DNA from: an uncultured Bifidobacterium sp.
GTDB taxonomy: Bacteria > Actinomycetota > Actinomycetes > Actinomycetales > Bifidobacteriaceae
Length of the DNA: 6,516 bases
Direction: 5' to 3'
Assembly: GCA_937876495.1 (NCBI GenBank)
Contig: CALEGL010000291.1
Coordinates: forward strand, 1 to 6,516
Shown here: in pieces, positions 1-5,426 of the stretch
Layout: each line of letters opens with the position of its first letter
Position numbering within the stretch: position 1 is the first letter of the stretch
Made by a program: the position numbers and the translations under genes
The notes under the pieces: model-generated
Told to the model about the DNA's origin: nothing
Database searches by the model: none
The model's input: the letters and a program-made list of their open reading frames with translations, nothing else

Positions 1-655
1 AAGCGGCGCGCGGGGGGAGTGCGGGTCCGTACGCGGCTTGGGCGACGCCTGCCGGCACCATCCGCGGCGGGCGGGAGGCGACCGCCTCGCCGTCGCGGGT
101 CACGGCTCCGGGGATGCGACGCGAAACGGGACGGCCTTCGGGCGTGTAGGCACGGTCGGCGAAGGCCTCCTGAAACACCGTCAGCCCCGCATCCCTGGAG
201 AGCCGGCCCACCACCGAGCCCGGAAGCGTGAGCAGCGCGAGCGACGGGTCGACCGCCCGGATGGCCTCGATGACGGCCGCGGCCTGGACCTCGTCCGTGG
301 CGATGCGGTTGTACAGGGCCCCGTGCGGCTTGACGTAGCGTACGGACGCCCCCTGGGACGCGGCGATGCCGCGAATGGCGGACAGCTGGTACATGACGTC
401 CGCCGTGAGCACGTCCGCGGGTACGTCGATGAAGCGGCGTCCGAAGCCCGGCAGATCCCGGTAGGCCACATGCGCCCCGATGGCCACGCCGCGCCGCGCT
501 GCGGCGGACGCCGTGCGCAGCATCACCGAGGGGTCCCCGGCATGGAAACCGCAGGCGATGTTCGCGCTGGAGACGACGTCAAGCAGGGCCTCGTCGTCAC
601 CAAGACCCCACCGTCCGAAGCTCTCGCCCATGTCGCTGTTCAGATCGATCCGCAT
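1..655 (-). CDS. pxpA: 5-oxoprolinase subunit A (LamB/YcsF family), 3' end cut by window edge
   Basis: PxpA works with PxpB and PxpC in the cytoplasm to hydrolyse 5-oxo-L-proline (pyroglutamate) to L-glutamate using ATP; this role is family knowledge. The visible 218 residues open with the family hallmark MRIDLNSDMGESFG, then GDDEALLDVVSSANIACGFHAGDP (about 19-42, written here without the break-free run: GDDEALLDVV, SSANIACGFHAGDP), GAHVAYRDLPGFGRR (60-74), YVKPHGALYN (107-116) and FADRAYTPEGRPVSRR (165-180). Family members are about 250 residues, so roughly the last 30 residues lie left of the window. The ATG at 655 is the only sensible start: an in-frame stop lies just upstream at 674-676, and GAGG sits a few bases before the ATG. 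It follows the DUF1445 gene by 103 bp on the same strand, which suggests one transcript. The stretch after residue 185 is more proline- and arginine-rich than the usual family sequence and is the least certain part. PxpB and PxpC are not in view. Confidence 0.93.
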   Translation of the reverse strand, partial: MRIDLNSDMGESFGRWGLGDDEALLDVVSSANIACGFHAGDPSVMLRTASAAARRGVAIGAHVAYRDLPGFGRRFIDVPADVLTADVMYQLSAIRGIAASQGASVRYVKPHGALYNRIATDEVQAAAVIEAIRAVDPSLALLTLPGSVVGRLSRDAGLTVFQEAFADRAYTPEGRPVSRRIPGAVTRDGEAVASRPPRMVPAGVAQAAYGPALPPRAA

Positions 656-758
656 GCCGCCCTCGGTCTCCCGTCATCCGTTCCGTCCATGCCCGACCTC
701 CTCGGCGAATCCGTGGGGCCCGACGCCCCTATGCGACCCGTGTCGCGCGCAGGCATGC
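656..758 (-). other. 103-bp spacer between the DUF1445 gene and pxpA
   Basis: I see no gene here. Read on the minus strand, it carries GGGGC-GTCGG-GCCCC (715-729), a perfect 5-bp stem with a 5-base loop and no T-run behind it. It could be a processing or weak attenuation hairpin, or chance in GC-rich DNA. The in-frame stop at 674-676 fixes the pxpA start at 655. No convincing promoter was seen, so pxpA is probably read from the promoter upstream of the DUF1445 gene. Confidence 0.35.
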
Positions 759-1592
759 TCACACCATGTACGTGATGTCGGGCACGTCCGTGATGAACAT
801 ATGCCCGGGCGCATGGGTGATGGCGAAGTCTGGCTTCGAGGCCATCACCGCCGCCTGCGGAGTCACGCCGCAGGCCCAGAACACCGAGACGTCGCCCTCC
901 TTGAGGATGGGCGGGTCGCCATAGTCCGGATGGTCGAGATCGTCGATGCCGATTTGCTCGGGATGGCCTACCTGCACCGGGGAGCCGTGCACCCGCGGAT
1001 AGTATCCGGAGATCCGCACCGCGTCGGAGATCCTGTCCGGCTGGATTCCGCGCATGGACACGACCATCGTCGAGGTGAAGCGCCCGGCAGGGGCGCAGGC
1101 GATGGAGGTGTCGTACATCGGCACGTTGCGTCCCGCCTCGATGTGACGCACGGGGATGCCGGCGTCCATGAGGGGGAACTCGAAGGTGAAGCTGCATCCG
1201 ATGAGGAAGGTGACGAGGTCGTCGTGGCGCGCCCACACGTCGCTGATGTCGTCCACGGTGTCGACGGCCTTCCCGTCCTCCCAGATCCTGTACAGCGGGA
1301 TGTCGGTGCGGATGTCGGAGCCCTTCGCCGTCGTCGGATACGGCGAGCCCTCGTCGAGCACCTCGAGCAGGGGGCAGGGCCGCGGGTTGCGCTGGGTGAA
1401 GAGCAGGAAGTCGTAGGCGTACTCGCGCGGCAGCATGATCATGTTCGCCTGGGCGTATCCGCGCGCGATGCCGCAGGTGGGCCTGACGACCCCGCCGCGA
1501 AAGGCACGGCGAGCGTCCTGGGGCGAAGTCGCCGCGCCCAGAACCGTCTCTCCGGCACCTGTCGTCGCCTTGTCCATCAGTCTGCCGTCCAT
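759..1592 (-). CDS. DUF1445 / YcsI family protein (D-glutamate cyclase family, putative hydro-lyase)
   Basis: This 277-residue protein belongs to the YcsI/DUF1445 family, whose members are usually about 260-270 residues, so it looks full length. The same domain occurs in the N-terminal half of vertebrate mitochondrial D-glutamate cyclase, which interconverts D-glutamate and 5-oxo-D-proline. The activity of the stand-alone bacterial proteins is not well established. Recognisable conserved blocks are [20 protein letters not shown] (31-50), [20 protein letters not shown] (131-150), [15 protein letters not shown] (156-170), VSMRGIQ (178-184), [11 protein letters not shown] (238-248) and [12 protein letters not shown] (258-269). 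There is no signal peptide or membrane segment, so it is cytoplasmic. The ATG at 1592 is chosen because GGGAGGAA lies 10 bases upstream; the frame stays open to 1748 but that extension is arginine- and proline-rich and unlike the family. An ATG at 1577 is the next alternative. It leads into pxpA, mirroring the ycsF/ycsI neighbourhood of Bacillus subtilis. Confidence 0.9.
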   Translation of the reverse strand: MDGRLMDKATTGAGETVLGAATSPQDARRAFRGGVVRPTCGIARGYAQANMIMLPREYAYDFLLFTQRNPRPCPLLEVLDEGSPYPTTAKGSDIRTDIPLYRIWEDGKAVDTVDDISDVWARHDDLVTFLIGCSFTFEFPLMDAGIPVRHIEAGRNVPMYDTSIACAPAGRFTSTMVVSMRGIQPDRISDAVRISGYYPRVHGSPVQVGHPEQIGIDDLDHPDYGDPPILKEGDVSVFWACGVTPQAAVMASKPDFAITHAPGHMFITDVPDITYMV

Positions 1593-1600
1593 GCGCCGCC

Positions 1601-1608
1601 TTCCTCCC
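1601..1608 (-). promoter_or_regulatory. Ribosome binding site of the DUF1445 gene
   Basis: On the minus strand this reads GGGAGGAA. Its GGAGG core ends 10 bases before the ATG at 1592. This decides that start against the open extension to 1748 and the inner ATG at 1577. Confidence 0.7.
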
Positions 1609-1634
1609 ACTTCGGTCTTACCGTAGGCAGGACG

Positions 1635-1652
1635 TGTTAAACGCCCGTAACA
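1635..1652. promoter_or_regulatory. Candidate operator: inverted repeat TGTTA-N8-TAACA
   Basis: The 18-bp element has two perfect 5-bp arms, TGTTA (1635-1639) and TAACA (1648-1652), spaced by eight bases. It sits 43 bp upstream of the DUF1445 start, in the AT-rich patch of the divergent region, where a dimeric repressor could overlap a promoter. The regulator family is unknown and no regulator gene is in the window. Chance occurrence cannot be excluded with arms this short. Confidence 0.35.
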
Positions 1653-1813
1653 TCCTCCACCCCTCCCCCGAAAGCGAAAGGGGCAGCCGGGAGACGAAGG
1701 CGCCGCTCGACGGGGGTGCGGAACGTGGCGTCCGATGTCACGGCGCACGCCGGCGGCATGTTTCCGGAAGGAAATATGGGGCGCCTACGTTGGGGCCGTT
1801 GTCAGTCCGGAAG

Positions 1814-1819
1814 AAGGAG
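1814..1819 (+). promoter_or_regulatory. Ribosome binding site of the class IV enzyme gene
   Basis: AAGGAG lies four bases before the ATG at 1824. An in-frame ATG at 1776 also has a purine run (GGAAGGAAA) in front of it, but the 16 residues it would add are mostly basic and unlike the family, so 1824 is preferred. Confidence 0.75.
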
Positions 1820-1823
1820 AATC

Positions 1824-2768
1824 ATGACGGCAATCGTGCTGGGAATAGGCAATCCCGAGGTCCTGTTCGGGTCCTCAGCGGCTGATCCGATCCGCTTCGT
1901 CGACCCCAGGGACACCCCTGTCTCCGTGTTCGATCTGAGCGTCCTACGCGGTGATGGAATCTTCGAGGCGACGACCGTGTGGAAGGGATTCCCGGTATCC
2001 CTGGAGAACCATCTGAAGCGACTCGCCAACTCCGCTCGTCTCATGGATCTTCCTGCACCGAACATCCCGGCGTTCACGAAGGCCGTGGAGATGGTGATCG
2101 AACGCTACGACGACCCCGAGCCGGGCCCCATGCTCCGTATCCTCGTCTCACGCGGCATGGACCCGACCACTGGCGTCGGCGAGGAGTACGACGCTCTTCC
2201 CCGCGTGTGGATGTTCCTCGATGGAAAAGGCAAGCTGCACAGCCTCGATCCGATCGCCCTCACCTCCGTGACTCGCGGGTATGCCTCGGATGTGACGGCG
2301 AAGGCACCATGGCTGCTCAATGGCGCCAAGACGCTGAGCTACGCCGTCAACCAGTCGATCCACCGCGAATGCGACAGGCGTGGGGTGGATGATGCCATCA
2401 CCTATTCCACGGATGGATTCACCCTGGAATGTCCGAACTCCTCCATCGTGGCGCGCTATGGCGACCGCCTCGTCACCCCTGATCCACGGATCGGCATCCT
2501 CAACGGCACCTCGCAGCGCGAGCTGTTCGCCTACGCCCTCGAGGAAGGATGGGAAATCGACTACCGCAAGCTTCCCCTCGAGGAGCTGCGCGACGCCGAC
2601 ATGCTCTACATGACGCACGGCGGATGGGTCATCCCCGTGAAGTCCCTGGACGGCCGACCCTACGCCGTGGACGTCCAGGAGACACAGACCATCAATGATG
2701 CCGTGCATTCGGGCAGAACGCATGATGATGCGCTGACGATCGGCCCCAGCGGGGACTACGAGTCCTAG
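1824..2768 (+). CDS. Class IV PLP-dependent aminotransferase / aminodeoxychorismate lyase-like protein
   Basis: This 314-residue protein has the fold-type IV PLP enzyme pattern shared by aminodeoxychorismate lyase (PabC, folate synthesis), branched-chain aminotransferase and D-amino-acid aminotransferase. Visible blocks are VFDLSVLRGDGIFEATTVWKG (about 35-55; core RGDGIFE at 42-47), the region LENHLKRLANSARLMDLP (60-77), NGAKTLSYAVNQ with the likely Schiff-base lysine K169 (166-177), TDGFTLECPNSSIV (196-209), TPDPRIGILNGTSQRELF (218-235) and a C-terminal LDGRPY (275-280). The GTxQ form of the cofactor phosphate loop makes the lyase-like branch the best guess, but substrate cannot be read from sequence. 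The usual E-G-x-x-S-N signature is E-C-P-N-S-S here (202-207), so two positions are changed. The tail after about residue 285 is acidic and hydrophilic. No signal peptide; cytoplasmic. It is a single gene, divergent from the DUF1445-pxpA unit and convergent with the transporter operon. Confidence 0.9.
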   Translation: MTAIVLGIGNPEVLFGSSAADPIRFVDPRDTPVSVFDLSVLRGDGIFEATTVWKGFPVSLENHLKRLANSARLMDLPAPNIPAFTKAVEMVIERYDDPEPGPMLRILVSRGMDPTTGVGEEYDALPRVWMFLDGKGKLHSLDPIALTSVTRGYASDVTAKAPWLLNGAKTLSYAVNQSIHRECDRRGVDDAITYSTDGFTLECPNSSIVARYGDRLVTPDPRIGILNGTSQRELFAYALEEGWEIDYRKLPLEELRDADMLYMTHGGWVIPVKSLDGRPYAVDVQETQTINDAVHSGRTHDDALTIGPSGDYES

Positions 2769-2776
2769 GGATCCAT

Positions 2777-2790
2777 GGGTCCCTGGACCC
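2777..2790 (+). terminator. Possible terminator hairpin after the class IV enzyme gene
   Basis: GGGTC-CCTG-GACCC forms a perfect 5-bp GC-rich stem with a 4-base loop, starting eight bases after the stop codon. No T-run follows, so it is not a canonical intrinsic terminator. It may only protect the mRNA 3' end. Confidence 0.35.
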
Positions 2791-2832
2791 GCCGTCCGCG
2801 TCACAGCTCGCGACCCGCGGCTCATCATGATA

Positions 2833-2857
2833 TTCCTGCCCGTTCCCCGAACAGGAA
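2833..2857. terminator. Stem-loop in the convergent gap
   Basis: TTCCT and AGGAA (2833-2837, 2853-2857) pair around an inner GTTC-CCC-GAAC hairpin (2842-2852), with a 4-base bulge GCCC on one side. That gives nine pairs in total. It lies 47 bp downstream of the transporter operon's last stop and 65 bp after the class IV gene's stop, so it could serve either direction. There is no T-run on either strand, which limits confidence. Confidence 0.35.
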
Positions 2858-2904
2858 CGACGACTGGCTCCCGCCGAAGGAACGACCCGCGGATTCCTAC
2901 GCGT

Positions 2905-3702
2905 TCACACGACCTCGGGAATATGCCCGAGACCATCGGGAATGGGTATGGCGGACAGCAGCTGACGGGTGTAGGGATCCTGCGGATCGTTCCAGATCCG
3001 TTCGGTCTCCCCGCGCTCGACGATTCGCCCGTCATGCATGACCATGATGCGATCGGCTATGAGATGCACCACTGCAAGATCGTGGCTGATGAACAGCAGC
3101 GCCGCTCCGGCCTTAGCGGCGACGTCCCTCATCAGAAGCGCGACCTTCGACTGCAGAGACGCATCAAGGGACGCTATGGGCTCGTCCCCTATGAGAAGCG
3201 TCGGACCCGTGGCCATCGCCCGGGCGATGGCGATGCGCTGACGCTGGCCGCCGCTGAACTGGCGCGGGTACAGGCCGGCCGAATCCCTCGGAAGATCGAC
3301 CATATCCAGCAGGTCATCGACGGACGGCGCCGTTCCGGGGTTGATTCGCCGCGCATCCTCAAGCTGCGCGCCGATTCTCCTCCTGGGATTGAGCGATGCG
3401 TAAGGGTTCTGGAACACCATCTGGATGGTTCTCAGAGCGACGGGACGTCGTTTGAGTCCCAGCGGCTCGATGGTCATGCCGTTGTACCGGATTTCCCCTG
3501 ACGCCACTGGGACGAGGCCGCATATGGCCTTGGCTATCGTCGACTTGCCGCATCCCGACTCCCCTACGAGCCCGACGACCTCGCCGGCGCGTATCCACAT
3601 GCTGACGCCGTTCACCGCCGTCGTGACCTGTCCGGCCGTATGGTAGCGGATGACGCCGTCGTTCATGACGAGGCCCTCCTGCGACCGCGTATTGCTAGTC
3701 AT
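2905..3702 (-). CDS. Peptide ABC transporter ATP-binding protein, second ATPase (OppF/DppF-like)
   Basis: This 265-residue cytoplasmic ATPase pairs with the preceding ATPase to power the permease dimer. All nucleotide-binding motifs are intact: Walker A GESGCGKS (47-54), Q-loop VFQNP (Q98), signature FSGGQRQR (149-156), Walker B LLIGDEP with catalytic E174, D-loop ASLD (177-180) and switch H207 in FISHDLA. The tail QDPYTRQLLSAIP (241-253) is the oligopeptide/dipeptide-importer C-terminal mark. OppF and DppF proteins are usually longer, about 310-330 residues, so this copy is short at both ends. The start at 3702 overlaps the upstream gene's stop by 8 bp (ATGACTAG), and GGGAGG lies four bases before the ATG, which points to translational coupling. 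It is the last gene of the operon. The imported substrate (peptide, nickel or other) cannot be read from the ATPase. Confidence 0.93.
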   Translation of the reverse strand: MTSNTRSQEGLVMNDGVIRYHTAGQVTTAVNGVSMWIRAGEVVGLVGESGCGKSTIAKAICGLVPVASGEIRYNGMTIEPLGLKRRPVALRTIQMVFQNPYASLNPRRRIGAQLEDARRINPGTAPSVDDLLDMVDLPRDSAGLYPRQFSGGQRQRIAIARAMATGPTLLIGDEPIASLDASLQSKVALLMRDVAAKAGAALLFISHDLAVVHLIADRIMVMHDGRIVERGETERIWNDPQDPYTRQLLSAIPIPDGLGHIPEVV

Positions 3703-4546
3703 GGATCCTCCCGACGTTCATGGGAAGAGCGTCGATGAGGCTCTTCGTATAGGGATGCCGCGGATGGGTGATGATCTGTCGCCGCGTTCCGTACTCGATG
3801 ATCTCCCCCTCCCGCATGACCGCGACGTTGTCGGCCAGCGCCGACATCACGCCGAGATCATGAGTGACGAGAAGGATGGTGAGCCCGAGGTCGTCGCAGA
3901 GTCCTCGAAGAAGACGGAGGATGCCGGCCTGAACCGTCACGTCCAGGGCCGTCGTCGGCTCATCGGCGATGATTATCTCGGGCCTGCAGGCCAGCGCCGA
4001 GGCGATGGCGATGCGCTGGAGCTGACCGCCGCTGAACTGATGAGGGTATTTGGACAGGGCCTCACGAGGGTTGGGGATCTGGACCCTGGTGAGAAGGTCA
4101 AGCGCCCTCGCCTCCGCCTGACGCCGAGACAGATGCAGGTGATAGCGCATATGATCGGTCATCTGGCCCTTGATGGAGATCATCGGATGGAAGCTAGAGC
4201 TCGGATCCTGGAAGATGAAGGCTATCTGCCGGCCTCGGACGGCGTTGATCTCCCTGCGCCCCAGAGCGAGGAGATTCCTTCCCCGGAACATCACCGACCC
4301 CGAGACGACGGATCCCTCGGGATACAACTGGAGGATCGAATAGCTCGTGAGGGACTTCCCCGAACCGGATTCACCTGCAAGCCCCGTGACCTTCCCGGGC
4401 TCGATCGAGAGATTGACGTTCCGAAGAAGATGGCGTCCATCCAGCTCGAGGTCCAGACCCGAGATCTCGACCCCGAACGGACCCTTCGAAGCGCCGTCGT
4501 CGTCATCGGACGATGCTGATGTAATCGGCGTGCCATTCTCGGACAT
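3695..4546 (-). CDS. Peptide ABC transporter ATP-binding protein, first ATPase (OppD/DppD-like)
   Basis: This 283-residue ATPase is the OppD/DppD-type partner of the heterodimer. Motifs are complete: Walker A GESGSGKS (58-65), Q-loop IFQDP (Q113), signature FSGGQLQR (171-178), Walker B IIIADEP with catalytic E196, D-loop TALD (199-202), switch H229 in VTHDLG, and the C-terminal HPYTKSL (264-270). The N-terminus carries a short acidic Ser/Asp-rich leader with four consecutive Asp (14-17) before the ATPase domain starts near residue 24. It ends soon after the HPYT motif and lacks the longer cysteine-bearing tail seen in many family members. The ATG at 4546 is chosen because it follows the permease stop by four bases and has GGAGAGGG nine bases upstream; an in-frame ATG at 4600 would overlap the permease by 50 bp. 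Its signature-coding DNA is very like that of the second ATPase. Confidence 0.93.
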   Translation of the reverse strand: MSENGTPITSASSDDDDGASKGPFGVEISGLDLELDGRHLLRNVNLSIEPGKVTGLAGESGSGKSLTSYSILQLYPEGSVVSGSVMFRGRNLLALGRREINAVRGRQIAFIFQDPSSSFHPMISIKGQMTDHMRYHLHLSRRQAEARALDLLTRVQIPNPREALSKYPHQFSGGQLQRIAIASALACRPEIIIADEPTTALDVTVQAGILRLLRGLCDDLGLTILLVTHDLGVMSALADNVAVMREGEIIEYGTRRQIITHPRHPYTKSLIDALPMNVGRIHD

Positions 4547-4550
4547 AATC

Positions 4551-5426
4551 TCAGGCCCTCTCCGTGGAATTCTGAAGATCAAGCGAGTCTTGGAGGGCAT
4601 CGCCGACGAAGTTCACGCCGATGACGAGGGTCAGTATCGCTATGCCGGGGAAGAGCGCAATCCACCACGCGGAGAAGTTGTTCATCCCCTCCTGGACCAT
4701 CGTGCCCCAGTCGGGGCTGGGAGGCAGCACTCCGAGACCGAGGAAGGACAGGCTCGCAACCATGAGCACCGCGCCTCCGAAGTCGGTGAAGCCAAGCACA
4801 AGGATCGACGTCATGACGTTCGGAAGCACATCGACGAACAGCGACGACAGCACGCTTCGTCCCATCAGTCTGCCGGATATGACGAATTCGCTTGACTTGA
4901 GGGTCAGGACCATGGATCGCACGATGCGCGCGTATGACGGCCAGCACACAAGCAGAAGCGCGATGATCGCGTTGCGGACGCCGGGACCAAGGGAAGCCGA
5001 TATGATCATGGCGAGAATGATGGAGGGGAATGCGAACACGATGTCGGTCAGCCTCATGATGATCTCATCGAACGCCTTCCCGAGATAGCCGGCAAGCGCC
5101 CCGATGAACGAGCCTATGGCCACCGAAAGGGCGACGATCACAAAGGCTACGGGAAGCGAGACCCTGGCGCTGGCGATGACTCTCGAAAGGATGTCCCGGC
5201 CCACCTGGTCCGTTCCGAACCAGTTCGTGGAATTGGGCGCCTGCAGCCGTCCGAACTGCTGTGACAGGGGGTCGTAGGGTTCGATCTGCGGTCCGAATAT
5301 GGCCATAACGACCCAGAAGACCACGAAGACGCCACCGATTATCCCCAGAGGCGTTCTCAGAGCCCTGGCGAACTTTGACGAGGCGAAGCGTCGTCTCCAT
5401 CGAATCAATCCCATGGATTCACTCAT
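4551..5426 (-). CDS. Peptide ABC transporter permease, second subunit (OppC/DppC-like)
   Basis: This 291-residue inner-membrane protein forms the translocation channel with the preceding permease. It has a cytoplasmic basic N-terminus (RRRF), a first membrane segment at about 27-44, then the OppC_N-type extracytoplasmic stretch with NWFGTDQVGRDILSR (68-82), typical of the C-type subunit. Further hydrophobic segments lie near 92-114, 125-145, 151-168, 205-226 and 257-276. The ATPase-docking EAA-type loop is about 178-204 (from SSEFVISGRLMGRS to VLPNV), and the characteristic SFLGLGVLPPSPDWG follows at 227-241. Length is normal for the family. The ATG at 5426 overlaps the upstream permease stop as ATGA, and GAGGG lies four bases before it; an ATG at 5414 is a weaker alternative. 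The next gene starts four bases after its stop. Confidence 0.94.
   Translation of the reverse strand: MSESMGLIRWRRRFASSKFARALRTPLGIIGGVFVVFWVVMAIFGPQIEPYDPLSQQFGRLQAPNSTNWFGTDQVGRDILSRVIASARVSLPVAFVIVALSVAIGSFIGALAGYLGKAFDEIIMRLTDIVFAFPSIILAMIISASLGPGVRNAIIALLLVCWPSYARIVRSMVLTLKSSEFVISGRLMGRSVLSSLFVDVLPNVMTSILVLGFTDFGGAVLMVASLSFLGLGVLPPSPDWGTMVQEGMNNFSAWWIALFPGIAILTLVIGVNFVGDALQDSLDLQNSTERA

Larger units (their letters stand above)
1593..1823. promoter_or_regulatory. Divergent intergenic region, likely bidirectional promoter
   Basis: These 231 bp separate the start of the minus-strand DUF1445-pxpA unit from the start of the plus-strand class IV enzyme, so promoters for both directions must lie in or near it. 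The DNA around 1617-1653 is noticeably richer in A and T than its surroundings and holds an inverted repeat. TAACAT at 1648-1653 resembles a plus-strand -10 box, but no matching -35 was found at the right distance, so I do not assign promoter elements. An 8-bp direct repeat, TCCGGAAG, occurs at 1763-1770 and 1806-1813; the first copy lies within TTTCC-GGAA-GGAAA (1761-1774). Confidence 0.6.
2769..2904. other. Convergent intergenic region, probable transcription end for both sides
   Basis: The 136 bp lie between the stop of the class IV gene and the stop of the last ABC transporter gene. No gene was recognised. Two stem-loops are present, but neither is followed by a clear T-run on either strand, so any termination here would be by weak or factor-dependent signals. 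Confidence 0.5.

Noticed and set aside
38..775. Plus-strand open frame (245 codons) opposite pxpA
   Set aside because: It is antisense to the conserved PxpA frame, with low-complexity basic sequence and no family motif.
640..1236. Minus-strand open frame (198 codons) bridging the DUF1445 gene and the spacer
   Set aside because: It is out of frame with the conserved DUF1445 protein and rich in His/Arg/Pro, so it is a shadow frame.
480..1640. Long plus-strand open frame (386 codons) opposite pxpA and the DUF1445 gene
   Set aside because: It lies antisense to two clearly recognisable genes, has a His/Arg/Gly-rich composition with no known motif, and is the expected shadow of GC-biased codons.
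1648..1653. TAACAT as a plus-strand -10 box
   Set aside because: Only four of six bases match and no -35 element was found about 17 bp upstream. It also coincides with one arm of the inverted repeat.
1716..1823. N-terminal extension of the class IV enzyme to 1716 or 1776
   Set aside because: The added residues are basic and unlike the family, and the best Shine-Dalgarno serves the ATG at 1824.
2148..3035. Minus-strand open frame (295 codons) opposite the class IV gene
   Set aside because: It is antisense to the conserved aminotransferase and also overlaps the end of the transporter operon; no motif was recognised.
3650..4519. Plus-strand open frame (289 codons) opposite the first ATPase
   Set aside because: The minus strand encodes every ABC ATPase motif in order; the plus frame is a compositional shadow.
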